DNA from: Thermoplasmata archaeon
GTDB lineage: Archaea; Thermoplasmatota; Thermoplasmata; Lutacidiplasmatales; UBA184
Direction of reading: 5' to 3'
DNA: 9,523 nt
Assembly: GCA_030042955.1 (NCBI GenBank)
Contig: JASHYQ010000235.1
Location: 1-9,523 of the forward strand
Shown: one piece after another, positions 1 to 5,982 of the stretch
How positions within the stretch are numbered: the first letter of the stretch is position 1
Layout of the letters: each line of letters begins with the position of its first letter
Notes under the pieces: model-generated
The model's database searches: none
Told to the model about the DNA's origin: nothing
Seen by the model: the letters and a program-made list of their open reading frames with translations, nothing else
Position numbers and translations under genes: made by a program

Positions 1-2
1 CG

Positions 3-212
3 GCCCGCGTCATCGCCTTCAGCGTCAACCCCGGACTGGCCCTCGACCCGGGCTCGATCTCCGGGCTCCGCCACCCCTCAGGGATCAATCCGATCGAACC
101 CCGGACTTCCCGCGCAGGAGCGCTCGAAGGTGGTACCACCGCGGGCAGCTTGAAGTGGTCTCGTCGCTCGGGGCCGGCCGATGCCGGCGGCGGTCAACGT
201 GCCGATGCCTGA
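3..212 (+). CDS. Possible 3' end of an upstream gene, product unknown
   Basis: This frame is open from the window edge to a TGA at 210-212. Over roughly 3-105 nearly every codon ends in C or G, as in the clear genes here, and it begins [16 protein letters not shown]. The R-V-x-A-F-S-V-N-P-G string loosely recalls the end of short-chain dehydrogenases, but that is too little to name a family. The coding pattern weakens after about 110, so the true end may be earlier or the frame may be disrupted. If real, its stop overlaps the ATG at 205 of the next gene in the string ATGCCTGA, a layout that would fit translational coupling. I cannot exclude that the whole stretch is intergenic. Confidence 0.28.
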   Translation, partial: ARVIAFSVNPGLALDPGSISGLRHPSGINPIEPRTSRAGALEGGTTAGSLKWSRRSGPADAGGGQRADA

Positions 213-648
213 CCTCTCGAAGCGCCCCTTCGGACTCGGCGTCTCCCGTAGCATGGCGGCTTCCCCGACGGCGCTCTATCGAGCTTGGACCGAGGAGTTC
301 GATCGCTGGTTCGCGGTACCGGGGACCGTGACCATGCATCCCGAGGTCGGCTCCCCGTACTTCTTCGAGGCCCAGTTCGAGGACGCCCGGCACGCGCACT
401 ACGGTCGCTTCCTAGAGCTTGTTCCCGATCGCAAGGTGGTGCTGACCTGGGTAACTGCGGCGACCGCCGGCGTCGAGACGGTGGTGTCGGTCAGGTTGGC
501 TCCTCAAGGCAAGGGCTCGCGTCTGGAGCTCACTCATTCGGGCTTCCCGGACGAGCCGTCGAGACAACGGCATGAGGCAGCGTGGCCCGATGTGCTCGAC
601 CGCCTGGACGAGATCCTCGTGGGTACGGCAGGGGCTCGAGGGCGTTGA
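181..648 (+). CDS. AHSA1-like SRPBCC domain protein
   Basis: A 155-residue protein, the usual length for a stand-alone AHSA1 (activator of Hsp90 ATPase homologue 1-like) domain of the SRPBCC / Bet v 1-like fold. Family signatures seen: the opening strand followed by [11 protein letters not shown] near residues 27-37; the W-F pair near 43-44 before the G-x-V turn; [16 protein letters not shown] near 75-90; and the closing helix with [14 protein letters not shown] proteins bind hydrophobic ligands in a deep pocket; the ligand here cannot be told from sequence. The start could be the ATG at 181 or the one at 205; the fold begins after both, neither has a good ribosome binding site, and 205 would overlap the stop of the possible upstream frame. 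It is cytoplasmic, with no signal peptide or membrane segment. Confidence 0.85.
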   Translation: MPAAVNVPMPDLSKRPFGLGVSRSMAASPTALYRAWTEEFDRWFAVPGTVTMHPEVGSPYFFEAQFEDARHAHYGRFLELVPDRKVVLTWVTAATAGVETVVSVRLAPQGKGSRLELTHSGFPDEPSRQRHEAAWPDVLDRLDEILVGTAGARGR

Positions 649-922
649 GCCCCTAGCCTGCACCGAAGCAGCGGGTCGACCTACGGGCCTTGTAAGCGTT
701 CGTGGTCCGGCGCCCAGCCTCGCGTGCTGAATCACGACCTAGCGCTCGAGCCCCGTCCTCCCCGGTGCGGTCTCTCTTTCCAGGTCCGACGCCATCCTGT
801 CGCGTAGGCCGCGAGCTTCGGTGCGTATCGAGCGCATTCCCCTTACCCATCGAGCGTCGTGGGTGGGGTCGTCGGCGGTCCGGCGGTCGCGCGATGAAGG
901 CTGCGCCCCGGCCAGCTTAACC
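649..922. other. Intergenic stretch with no supported gene
   Basis: About 275 bases between the AHSA1-like gene and the promoter of the next gene. Short open frames exist on both strands, but they show neither biased third positions nor a recognisable protein. I saw no RNA gene, repeat or convincing terminator. Confidence 0.6.
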
Positions 923-929
923 GTTAAAC
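923..929 (+). promoter_or_regulatory. TATA-like box for the gene starting at 952
   Basis: GTTAAAC lies in a GC-rich background and is centred about 26 bases ahead of the GTG at 952. This is the spacing expected when an archaeal transcript begins at or next to its start codon. A second A/T patch, CTTAA, lies just before it at 917-921. Leaderless initiation is inferred. Confidence 0.5.
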
Positions 930-944
930 GCCGGCGTGCGAGAA

Positions 945-963
945 GACCCCCGTGACGGGGGTC
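945..963 (+). repeat. Perfect inverted repeat enclosing the GTG start codon
   Basis: The arms GACCCCC (945-951) and GGGGGTC (957-963) are exact complements around the five-base loop GTGAC, whose first three bases are the start codon of the gene at 952. It could be a DNA operator near the transcription start. As an RNA hairpin it would need transcription to begin upstream of 945, which the promoter spacing does not favour. Confidence 0.5.
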
Positions 964-1494
964 GACCTCCTCCTCTGGATCCCGATCGTCGGCACCATAG
1001 CTCTCGCGATCGGCACCCTGATCTTCGCCTACTGGCAGCTCCGGCAGAACCAGCGCCTGCACTCGGCGACGACCCTCTTGGACCTGCGAGAGCGGTTCTA
1101 CGCCGCCCGGTTCGTGCGGGCTCGCAAGCAACTCAGTGCTTGGCTGCTCGGCGGAGAACGGGGGGAGGAGCCGGACAATTGGGAGGTGGCCATCTTCTTC
1201 GAGCTGCTCGGCTCCCTTACCCGCTCGGGGATCCTCGAACGTCGCCTGGTCCAGAACGCGTTCGGAACGTGGATCACCAGCTACTACACCTTCATCACGA
1301 GGCCCGTCAACCTGTTCGAGCGCTGGCGGGCCGAGAGCAACGATCAGCTGATCTTTGCGGACTTCGAGTGGCTGGCTCGACGGATCATCGACCAGGAGCA
1401 CTCCCTCACCCCGAGCCCGACCTTCGACCAGGAGCTCCTCGAGGAGGCCCGCTACGTCCTGGAGGGGGAATCTCGGGTCAGCGAGGCAAGCTGA
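952..1494 (+). CDS. Small membrane-anchored protein, DUF4760-like, function unknown
   Basis: A 180-residue protein with one hydrophobic segment at about residues 5-28, then a soluble helical region. The order of pieces is membrane helix, Q-L-R-Q-N-Q, T-L-L-D-L-R-E-R-F (41-49), N-W-E-V-A-I-F-F-E-L-L-G (76-87), L-V-Q-N-A-F-G-T-W-I (99-108), and L-F-E-R-W-R (121-126). This resembles the DUF4760-type proteins, which have an N-terminal anchor and a helical cytoplasmic part with no assigned biochemical role. The family match is from memory of the pattern and is uncertain. The GTG start is chosen because no ATG lies nearby in frame, the membrane segment begins straight after it, and a TATA-like box sits 26 bases upstream. 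It appears to be a single-gene unit. The start codon lies in the loop of a perfect inverted repeat (945-963). Confidence 0.72.
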   Translation: MTGVDLLLWIPIVGTIALAIGTLIFAYWQLRQNQRLHSATTLLDLRERFYAARFVRARKQLSAWLLGGERGEEPDNWEVAIFFELLGSLTRSGILERRLVQNAFGTWITSYYTFITRPVNLFERWRAESNDQLIFADFEWLARRIIDQEHSLTPSPTFDQELLEEARYVLEGESRVSEAS

Positions 1495-1670
1495 ACCTGC
1501 TCGACGGCCCGCTCGTGGGTGGAAGCGAGGTTGCCCCCGAGAGGGGTTCTCGGCTGGCGAGGGAGGTGGAGTGGCGCGGCTCGCTGCGCCAGGGTCGGGC
1601 CCGCCGTCCACCGTTGGGAGGACGCTGAGGGAGAGGAGGAGCCAAGGGTCTCTTCGACCATCGGTAAGCA

Positions 1671-1687
1671 ACATATATGTGTCGACA
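1671..1687 (+). promoter_or_regulatory. TATA box and candidate operator of vapBC
   Basis: The ten-base palindrome ACATATATGT (1671-1680) is the most AT-rich spot nearby and is centred about 25 bases ahead of the vapB ATG at 1700, so it can serve as the TATA box of a leaderless transcript. It abuts a second palindrome, TGTCGACA (1680-1687). Type II antitoxins normally repress their own operon through such symmetric sites; that this pair is the operator is inference. Confidence 0.55.
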
Positions 1688-1699
1688 GATGTGTAGAGT

Positions 1700-1963
1700 A
1701 TGCCCAGCCGGACGGTGTCGCTGGAGCGGTCGGCGTACGAGCGACTCCGGCTCGCCAAACGGCCCGGCGAGAGCTTCTCCGAGGTCGTCGTGCGTCTCCT
1801 CGGGAATGCGACCCCCTCGTTCGCTCGGCTCGCCGGGGCACTGAGCAGGGCGGACGCCGGGTCGGTCCGTGAAGGGGTTCGGGAGATGCGGGCTCTCGAG
1901 CTCGGGGCCGAACAAGCACGCTTGACGCCAGCCCGGAGAAGGCCCCGTGGGCGTCACGCTTGA
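1700..1963 (+). CDS. vapB: VapB-type antitoxin
   Basis: An 87-residue protein of the short archaeal VapB antitoxin family (PF02697-like). The N-terminus T-V-S-L-E-R-S-A-Y-E-R-L, then K-R-P-G-E-S-F-S-E-V-V and R-L-L, is the family's hallmark and forms the DNA-binding, dimerising part. The C-terminal half is charged and likely wraps the toxin. It should neutralise the VapC ribonuclease encoded next to it and repress the shared promoter. The gene overlaps the vapC start by 17 bases (1947-1963), so translation of the two is probably coupled. The ATG at 1700 fits a TATA box 25 bases upstream. A homologous but broken copy lies on the other strand at 3836-4069. Confidence 0.9.
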   Translation: MPSRTVSLERSAYERLRLAKRPGESFSEVVVRLLGNATPSFARLAGALSRADAGSVREGVREMRALELGAEQARLTPARRRPRGRHA

Positions 1964-2348
1964 CTCCGGCGTCCTGATCGATGTCCTTGCCGGAGACCGG
2001 CGGGCCCTCGCGACCGTCCGGAGGCTGGAATCGGGTGGCCTCGTCCCCGTCCTCAGTACCGTGGCTCTCTTCGAAGTCCTGTCGGGCGTAGAGTTCCGGA
2101 GATCCCGGGCGGAGCGTGCGAAGGTCGAGGTTTTGCTCCGTCAGATCCCTCTGGAACCCTTCGACCTGGACTCCGCCCGAAGAGCAGGCGAGCTCCGGGC
2201 CGAACTCCAGCGGGCCGGGAGGTCCCCCGGAGCTCCCGACGTTATGATCGCAGGTCACGCCCTCGCGGGCGGTCACACCCTCGTTACTCGAGATCGATCC
2301 CTCGCGGAAGCTGCCGCGAGCCTCGGCCTAACGGTCGTCACGTTCTGA
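1947..2348 (+). CDS. vapC: VapC-type PIN-domain ribonuclease toxin
   Basis: A 133-residue PIN domain, full length for VapC. The acidic residues expected to bind the catalytic metal are all present: D6 in L-D-S-G-V-L-I-D, E43 in L-F-E-V-L-S-G, D98 in P-D-V-M-I-A, and D116 in V-T-R-D-R-S-L. Family members are Mg/Mn-dependent endoribonucleases that cut tRNA or rRNA when freed from VapB; the target here is unknown. The GTG at 1947 is the start because the first catalytic aspartate follows five residues later, leaving no room for a later start. The gene overlaps vapB by 17 bases and should be co-transcribed with it. The frame is intact, so the toxin is predicted to be active. Confidence 0.92.
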   Translation: MGVTLDSGVLIDVLAGDRRALATVRRLESGGLVPVLSTVALFEVLSGVEFRRSRAERAKVEVLLRQIPLEPFDLDSARRAGELRAELQRAGRSPGAPDVMIAGHALAGGHTLVTRDRSLAEAAASLGLTVVTF

Positions 2349-2402
2349 CCTCGACCCCCACGCAGAGGACCACGGGACGACGCTCGAGACGGCTCGTGCG
2401 CC

Positions 2403-2410
2403 GTAATATG
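2403..2410 (+). promoter_or_regulatory. TATA-like box for the AhpD-like gene
   Basis: GTAATATG is an A/T island centred about 29 bases ahead of the ATG at 2435. It supports that ATG over the upstream GTG at 2396 and the ATG at 2408, which would lie in the promoter itself. Confidence 0.45.
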
Positions 2411-2434
2411 CCGCTCGCCCTCCGAGGCGCGGCC

Positions 2435-2749
2435 ATGTACGACATGAAGAACTTGAATCGGCTCAAGACGATCGAGACGAACGCTCCGGAAGCGATGAGG
2501 GCCTTCCGGGCCTTCGATCAGGCAGCCCTCGCCGACGGCGCCATTCCGGTGAAGTACAAGGAGCTGATGGCGTGCGCCGTAGCATTCACGACGCAATGTC
2601 CGTACTGCATCGAGATCCACTCGAAGAAGGCGCGCGGGGCCGGAGCTTCGGACAAGGAGATGGCCGAAGTGGTGATGGTCGCTGCCGCTCTCCGGGCGGG
2701 TGCGGCCGTGACCCACGGGACGCACGCGTTCCCGGACCCGCACGAGTGA
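2435..2749 (+). CDS. AhpD-like / carboxymuconolactone decarboxylase family protein
   Basis: A 104-residue all-helical protein of the carboxymuconolactone decarboxylase / AhpD superfamily. The core is K-Y-K-E-L-M-A-C-A-V-A (about residues 40-50) followed by T-Q-C-P-Y-C-I-E-I-H. Cys55, Cys58 and His62 form the C-x2-C-x3-H active site of the AhpD peroxidase type, and Glu43 matches the usual acid partner. After it come A-G-A-S-D-K-E-M-A-E-V and A-A-A-L-R-A-G-A-A-V-T-H-G. Such proteins are thiol peroxidases or disulfide reductants that usually assemble as oligomers; a peroxide or thiol redox role in the cytoplasm is likely, but the substrate is unknown. The frame can be read from the GTG at 2396, but the TATA-like box at 2403-2410 favours 2435. 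A VOC gene follows 103 bases later on the same strand. Confidence 0.88.
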   Translation: MYDMKNLNRLKTIETNAPEAMRAFRAFDQAALADGAIPVKYKELMACAVAFTTQCPYCIEIHSKKARGAGASDKEMAEVVMVAAALRAGAAVTHGTHAFPDPHE

Positions 2750-2852
2750 GCCCGAAAGCATGTACAGGTCCGGTTCGAGACATGCGAGCTCTGCCGAACT
2801 CGTGAGTAGCTGCAGGCCCGCGGGCGACTAGCAGCAGAGGCGACGCGCGGGG

Positions 2853-3314
2853 ATGTCGCGAGCAAGGAGCGCGCCAAAGATCTTTCGCGTCTTGCTTCCC
2901 GCCAAGGATCTGGAGAGGTCTCGCCGATTCTACGAGACCCTCCTCGGAACCGCGGGTCGAACCGTGGCGCCTGGCCGGGTGTACTTCGACTGCGGCCCCG
3001 TCATCCTTGGGCTGCTGGACTTTTCCCAGCAGCCCGAGCAGGAGTTTCCGAAACCTGCAGAACCCATCTACTTCTCGGTCGAGCAGGTCGAGCAGGTCCA
3101 TGTCCGGGCCCGTCGCTTGGGTTGCACGCTCAACGAGCTGCTCCACGGCGATCCCAAGAACCCCATGGGAGAGATCGTCGTGCGACCGTGGGGCGAGCGC
3201 TCCTTCTATGCGAAGGACCCGGCGGGAAACCCCCTGTGCTTCGTCGAGGCGAAGAGCTGCTTCAGGGGCACACCCCAGCAGGTGAAAGCCCTCAGAAGGT
3301 CAGGGGACGACTGA
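2853..3314 (+). CDS. VOC-superfamily (glyoxalase/bleomycin-resistance fold) protein
   Basis: A 153-residue protein with the paired beta-alpha-beta-beta-beta modules of the vicinal oxygen chelate fold. The first module is F-R-V-L-L-P-A-K-D-L-E-R-S-R-R-F-Y-E-T-L-L-G (residues 11-32), then the strand V-Y-F-D-C-G. The second is P-I-Y-F-S-V-E-Q-V-E-Q-V with R-A-R-R-L-G-C (71-91), ending in F-Y-A-K-D-P-A-G-N-P-L-C-F-V-E-A (118-133), where E132 is the usual metal-ligand position. The first-strand histidine found in many metal-dependent members is not evident, so catalysis is uncertain. VOC members include glyoxalases, dioxygenases, epimerases and drug-binding proteins, and none can be chosen here. 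There is no clear TATA box, so it may be read through from the AhpD-like gene. Confidence 0.85.
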   Translation: MSRARSAPKIFRVLLPAKDLERSRRFYETLLGTAGRTVAPGRVYFDCGPVILGLLDFSQQPEQEFPKPAEPIYFSVEQVEQVHVRARRLGCTLNELLHGDPKNPMGEIVVRPWGERSFYAKDPAGNPLCFVEAKSCFRGTPQQVKALRRSGDD

Positions 3315-3435
3315 TTCGGTCCGGCCCCGGAGGGCGCGCACCAAGGGTTGGGAGTTGTGCGAGATCCCGCAGAGGGGCGAAGGAGGTCGGTCGCGACCGC
3401 GGGGTTTGGGTGCCACGAGCGTTGCACCTTCGGCA

Positions 3436-3831
3436 GACAGAGGCAGAGGTCCAGTCCAGCGGCCCTTGCGATCTCTTGGAGGGCCCTGTCCCTCGTAATC
3501 AAGGCGACGCTGTTCCTGAGGGCCAATCCTGCGCTCAGTACATTCGCATGCGGATTCACGCGGTCGAGATTCGAGACTTGGCTCGAACCTCGGTCGCCCT
3601 CAGGGCGGTCTCGCGGTCCGGCGGCAGCGTCGAAAAACGGAAAAGCGAGCTGTCGAACCGTCGGGCTGCCACACCTCTCCGACGACTCAAGGTCCCCCAG
3701 GAGCTCGCAGAGCGAGGGAGTCGGTACAGATACTGGCTCCCCTGAACTTTCCAGCTCCGACAAGGGCTAGATTGCAACCGGCGAGGACCGCAGCAGGTCG
3801 ATGGCGAACCTGCGGTCCAGCGCGGCGCCAT
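3436..3831 (-). pseudogene. Decayed VapC-type PIN toxin
   Basis: Downstream of the broken vapB on the minus strand, pieces of a PIN domain can be read. One frame gives L-D-R-R-F-A-I-D-L-L-R from 3820, then an amber codon at 3769-3767, then E-P-V-S-V-P-T-P-S-L-C-E-L-L (catalytic Glu kept), and later R-V-N-P-H-A-N-V-L-S-A-G-L-A-L-R and I-T-R-D-R-A-L-Q-E-I-A-R-A-A-G-L-D. In between, the family-like string P-P-D-R-E-T-A-L-R-A-T-E-V-R-A is in another frame, so two compensating shifts are likely. The first may lie at the A5/A4 runs at 3633-3644 (plus strand). The third catalytic aspartate is asparagine (AAT, 3544-3542). The only nearby ATG (3831) is out of frame with the first catalytic segment. 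No clear stop marks the C-terminus, so the lower boundary is approximate. It is not expected to encode an active toxin. Confidence 0.75.
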
Positions 3832-3835
3832 GGGT

Positions 3836-4069
3836 TTACTTCGAGCGAGGAGATCTGAGGGGCTCAACGTCGTGCTTCCGGAGGTCGTCAATCGTTCGAG
3901 CGATGGCCTTGCCGGGACGCTTGTCCATGAAGCCGACCAGTTCTGCCAACGTAGGGCGCGAAGGCTCAGTGAGCCTTCGGACTACGCCCCAGAAGCTCTA
4001 GCCCGACCGCTTGCACCGCTTCAACCGCTCGAAAGCGGATTTCTCGAGAGAGACCGTGGTTGAGCCCAT
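3836..4069 (-). pseudogene. VapB-type antitoxin interrupted by one amber codon
   Basis: Read from an ATG at 4069, the minus strand gives 78 codons to a TAA at 3838-3836 and matches the VapB family end to end: T-V-S-L-E-K-S-A-F-E-R-L-K, K-R-S-G, then S-F-W-G-V-V-R-R-L-T, and a charged tail with T-I-D-D-L-R-K-H-D-V-E-P-L. It aligns without gaps over its first half to the intact VapB at 1700. The single lesion is TAG at codon 24 (4000-3998), where the family has a conserved Glu (G-E-S-F); one G-to-T change from GAG would explain it. Dedicated readthrough is unlikely, because TAG ends other genes here (for example at 5980 and 4276) and the partner vapC is decayed. A perfect inverted repeat lies just upstream. 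Confidence 0.82.
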
Positions 4070-4071
4070 CT

Positions 4072-4091
4072 ATGCCTGTATCGGCAGGCAT
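4072..4091 (-). repeat. Inverted repeat, likely former vapB operator
   Basis: ATGCCTG (4072-4078) and CAGGCAT (4085-4091) are perfect complements separated by TATCGG, beginning three bases upstream of the ATG of the broken vapB. The position and symmetry suit an antitoxin operator. Its sequence is unlike the palindromes ahead of the intact vapBC. There is no good TATA box at the expected distance. Confidence 0.5.
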
Positions 4092-4273
4092 GCACAAGAG
4101 CGCGATTCTCAGGGCAGAAGGTGGTCGGAGGAGTACGGTTCCTGGTCGTACCGCCCCCGGCCCGATGACAGGCGCCGTCGGATCTGCACCTCCAGCCTCG
4201 TTTTGCCACCACCCCGGTCGTCCCGGATCGTCGTTGCCGCTCGGAGACGACGCAGCGCGTTGGGCCGGCCCGG

Positions 4274-5023
4274 CTAAACCCTCTCGTGGTCGACCTTTCC
4301 GCCTAGGGCGCGAGCGATTGAAGGGAATCGTGTCAGAGGAAGACTATCTCCGACGCTCCAAGACGAACCTTCGCGCGCCTTATCGCAGACGAGCTTGCCC
4401 GCCTTCCAGTCGCTAAGTCCCGGGGCGACCACGCGGAAGACGAAGTCCGCGGCCGCACTCCTCTTCGTGGCCTTCTGTGTCGAGAAGTACGGCACGAGTC
4501 CGATTCGTAGGAAGGCCCGGACCACGGCCTGCATGGCCTGGGGGGTCTCGGGCCAGAACTGATCGACACGGTCGACATTGGCGACCGCGACGATCCGTTG
4601 CGGAGCGGTGGAGTCGGAACCCACTCCAGCAAGCGGAGCTGTCGAAGGGAGCTGCATGGCCGCCGTGACCGGCGCCCCGGACGGATCACGCAGAAAGGAG
4701 ATCAGAGGAAAATCGACCGGCGGGGGAGCGTTGGCGGACTGCGAGGCAAACAGGTCTCCCAGGTAGAACAGCCTGCCGGCCTCGATCCACCCAAGCTCTG
4801 CGGGTCCTGGCTCCTCGCTCCCCGGTTGCCGATCACGAATCTCGACCCAGTAGGGTGACGTTGAGATCGATCGGGCGATCCCGAAGAGGACCCGCTTGAC
4901 GAGCCCCCGAGAGTCGCCCCAGACCACCGGAATCCGAGGTCCCAGTTTCAGGTCGCTAAAGTCGGCGCGAGCGTCGGCGGCCGCCATAGGCACGTCGGCG
5001 AAGAGAGGCCGGTTTCCTCCCAT
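4274..5023 (-). CDS. Diverged RecA/KaiC-like protein without a Walker A lysine motif
   Basis: A 249-residue protein whose order of segments recalls archaeal RecA/KaiC-superfamily proteins. P-V-V-W-G-D-S-R-G-L (32-41) stands where a Walker A loop would be but lacks the G-K-[ST] end. Then Y-W-V-E-I-R-D (58-64); L-F-Y-L-G (85-89); R-I-V-A-V-A-N-V-D-R (143-152), a Walker-B-like strand ending in Asp; G-L-V-P-Y-F-S-T-Q (175-183); and F-V-F-R-V-V with K-L-V-C-D-K-A-R-E-G (194-219), like the closing strands of KaiC domains. If this reading is right it may not bind or split ATP and could be regulatory or structural. No membrane segment. The ATG at 5023 is used; ATG at residue 13 is an alternative. No clear promoter was found. 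It is a single gene, convergent with nothing and divergent from the methyltransferase. The family assignment is tentative; the coding call is firmer. Confidence 0.7.
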   Translation of the reverse strand: MGGNRPLFADVPMAAADARADFSDLKLGPRIPVVWGDSRGLVKRVLFGIARSISTSPYWVEIRDRQPGSEEPGPAELGWIEAGRLFYLGDLFASQSANAPPPVDFPLISFLRDPSGAPVTAAMQLPSTAPLAGVGSDSTAPQRIVAVANVDRVDQFWPETPQAMQAVVRAFLRIGLVPYFSTQKATKRSAAADFVFRVVAPGLSDWKAGKLVCDKAREGSSWSVGDSLPLTRFPSIARALGGKVDHERV

Positions 5024-5313
5024 AAGGGTTCGCGGAGCTAGGTCGTGCGGATCTCATCCGTATCGACCGCCCGGCTCTCCCGGGGTGATGGAACGGAGGT
5101 TGCGATCCAATCCGCCCCTCGAGTCTCTATCGGATCCGAATCGTTCGGCGATTCCCTGAGATGGAGCTACACCATCGAGCCGGTACTACCCTTACCAAGA
5201 CGCTCCACGAGCCTCGTTCGAGCATCCCCTAGTGTGGGAAAGGGTTAGCAACCTTCCGGAGCACCCTAGCGAGGAGATGGGGCAGGATGTTGTCAAAGCC
5301 GGACCAATACGGC
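5024..5313. other. Divergent intergenic region, possible gene remnant on the minus strand
   Basis: This separates the RecA-like gene from the methyltransferase and must hold both promoters. On the minus strand, a frame ending at a TAG at 5231-5229 reads I-D-W-E-A-N-H-V-T-L-S-K-P-Y-W-S-G-F-D-N and then I-L-P-H-L-L-A-R-V-L. This looks protein-like, but its codon bias is weak and it has no recognised family. Nothing else is supported. Confidence 0.4.
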
Positions 5314-5346
5314 TTAGAGAGGGTAACGTGATTGGCTTCCCAGTCG

Positions 5347-5982
5347 ATGCGAGGACAGGGCTCAGGCCAACGCGACGCCTCCCGCCAACCCGGCGAAGAG
5401 TTCCGGGAAGCCATGAGGCAAGACTATGCGTCCGGCAAGACCCCATGGGATTCTGGAGTCCCGAGCTCCGAGCTGATCCGCAGCGTGGAGGCAGGTGAGC
5501 TCCCCGGGACCACGCTGCTCGAGCTTGGTTGCGGAACGGGAACCAACGCGATCGAGCTGGCGCGCCGAGGGTATCGGGTCAAGGCGATTGACCTCGTCGA
5601 ACTCGCGGTCGAGAGGGCGCGAGAGAAGGCCCGCAAAGCCGGGGTGACCTTGGAGTTCCTCTCCGGAGACCTCACGAAGCTGGACCTCGGCGGCCCTTTC
5701 GACTGCCTGTTTGATCTGGGGCTGTACCACGGCCTCCGGAACCGGGACCTGGTCGGTTTTCTTTCGACCCTTCGTCGGGTCTCGCGGCCGGGCACTCGGT
5801 GGCTCTCCCTGGCGGGAAACGCCAAGGAGGTTCTCCCCGACGGCCCTCCCGTCGTCCGCGAAGAGGAGTTTCGAGCCGAACTCGAGCCCCTCTTCCGAAT
5901 CTTACGGGTGCGAGAGTTCCGGTTCGATCTCCGGCCGGACTTTCAGCCCCTGGCTTGGTCCATACTCGCGGAGCGTCGCTAG
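5347..5982 (+). CDS. Class I SAM-dependent methyltransferase
   Basis: A Rossmann-type methyltransferase. From a TTG at 5332 it would be 216 residues, from the ATG at 5347 211. In the longer numbering, G-K-T-P-W-D-S-G-V-P-S (35-45) is the P-W-D-x-G-x-P entry motif shared with thiopurine-methyltransferase- and TehB-like enzymes. L-L-E-L-G-C-G-T-G-T-N-A (62-73) is the glycine-rich SAM-binding motif I, V-K-A-I-D-L (83-88) is motif II with the acid that holds the ribose, and F-L-S-G-D-L (109-114) plus F-D-C-L-F-D-L-G-L-Y-H (123-133) cover the adenine side and motif IV. The acceptor, probably a small molecule, cannot be told. The start is uncertain: a weak A/T box (CTTAGAG, 5313-5319) is 30 bases before 5347, and the ATG at 5413 would also keep the whole fold. 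It ends in TAG. Confidence 0.88.
   Translation: MRGQGSGQRDASRQPGEEFREAMRQDYASGKTPWDSGVPSSELIRSVEAGELPGTTLLELGCGTGTNAIELARRGYRVKAIDLVELAVERAREKARKAGVTLEFLSGDLTKLDLGGPFDCLFDLGLYHGLRNRDLVGFLSTLRRVSRPGTRWLSLAGNAKEVLPDGPPVVREEEFRAELEPLFRILRVREFRFDLRPDFQPLAWSILAERR

Noticed and set aside
739..1758. A 339-codon open frame on the minus strand
   Set aside because: It is the complement of the clear gene at 952-1494. Its translation is full of Pro, Arg and Gly with no motif, as expected of a shadow frame in GC-rich DNA.
3206..3763. A 185-codon minus-strand frame as an intact gene
   Set aside because: It contains the C-terminal part of a PIN domain but lacks the N-terminal catalytic segment, and runs on into the complement of the VOC gene. 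It is part of the vapC pseudogene plus a shadow extension.
3998..4000. TAG in vapB (and TAG at 3767-3769) read as pyrrolysine
   Set aside because: TAG terminates other good genes here (methyltransferase, RecA-like protein, cupredoxin). The partner vapC has further lesions, so gene decay is simpler.
4060..4416. A 118-codon plus-strand frame between vapB and the RecA-like gene
   Set aside because: It is antisense to both neighbouring genes at its ends, has no third-position bias, and its translation shows no family.
5210..5235. A TTCGAGC string resembling a tRNA T-loop
   Set aside because: The flanking bases do not form the T-stem, and no anticodon arm or acceptor stem can be built around it.
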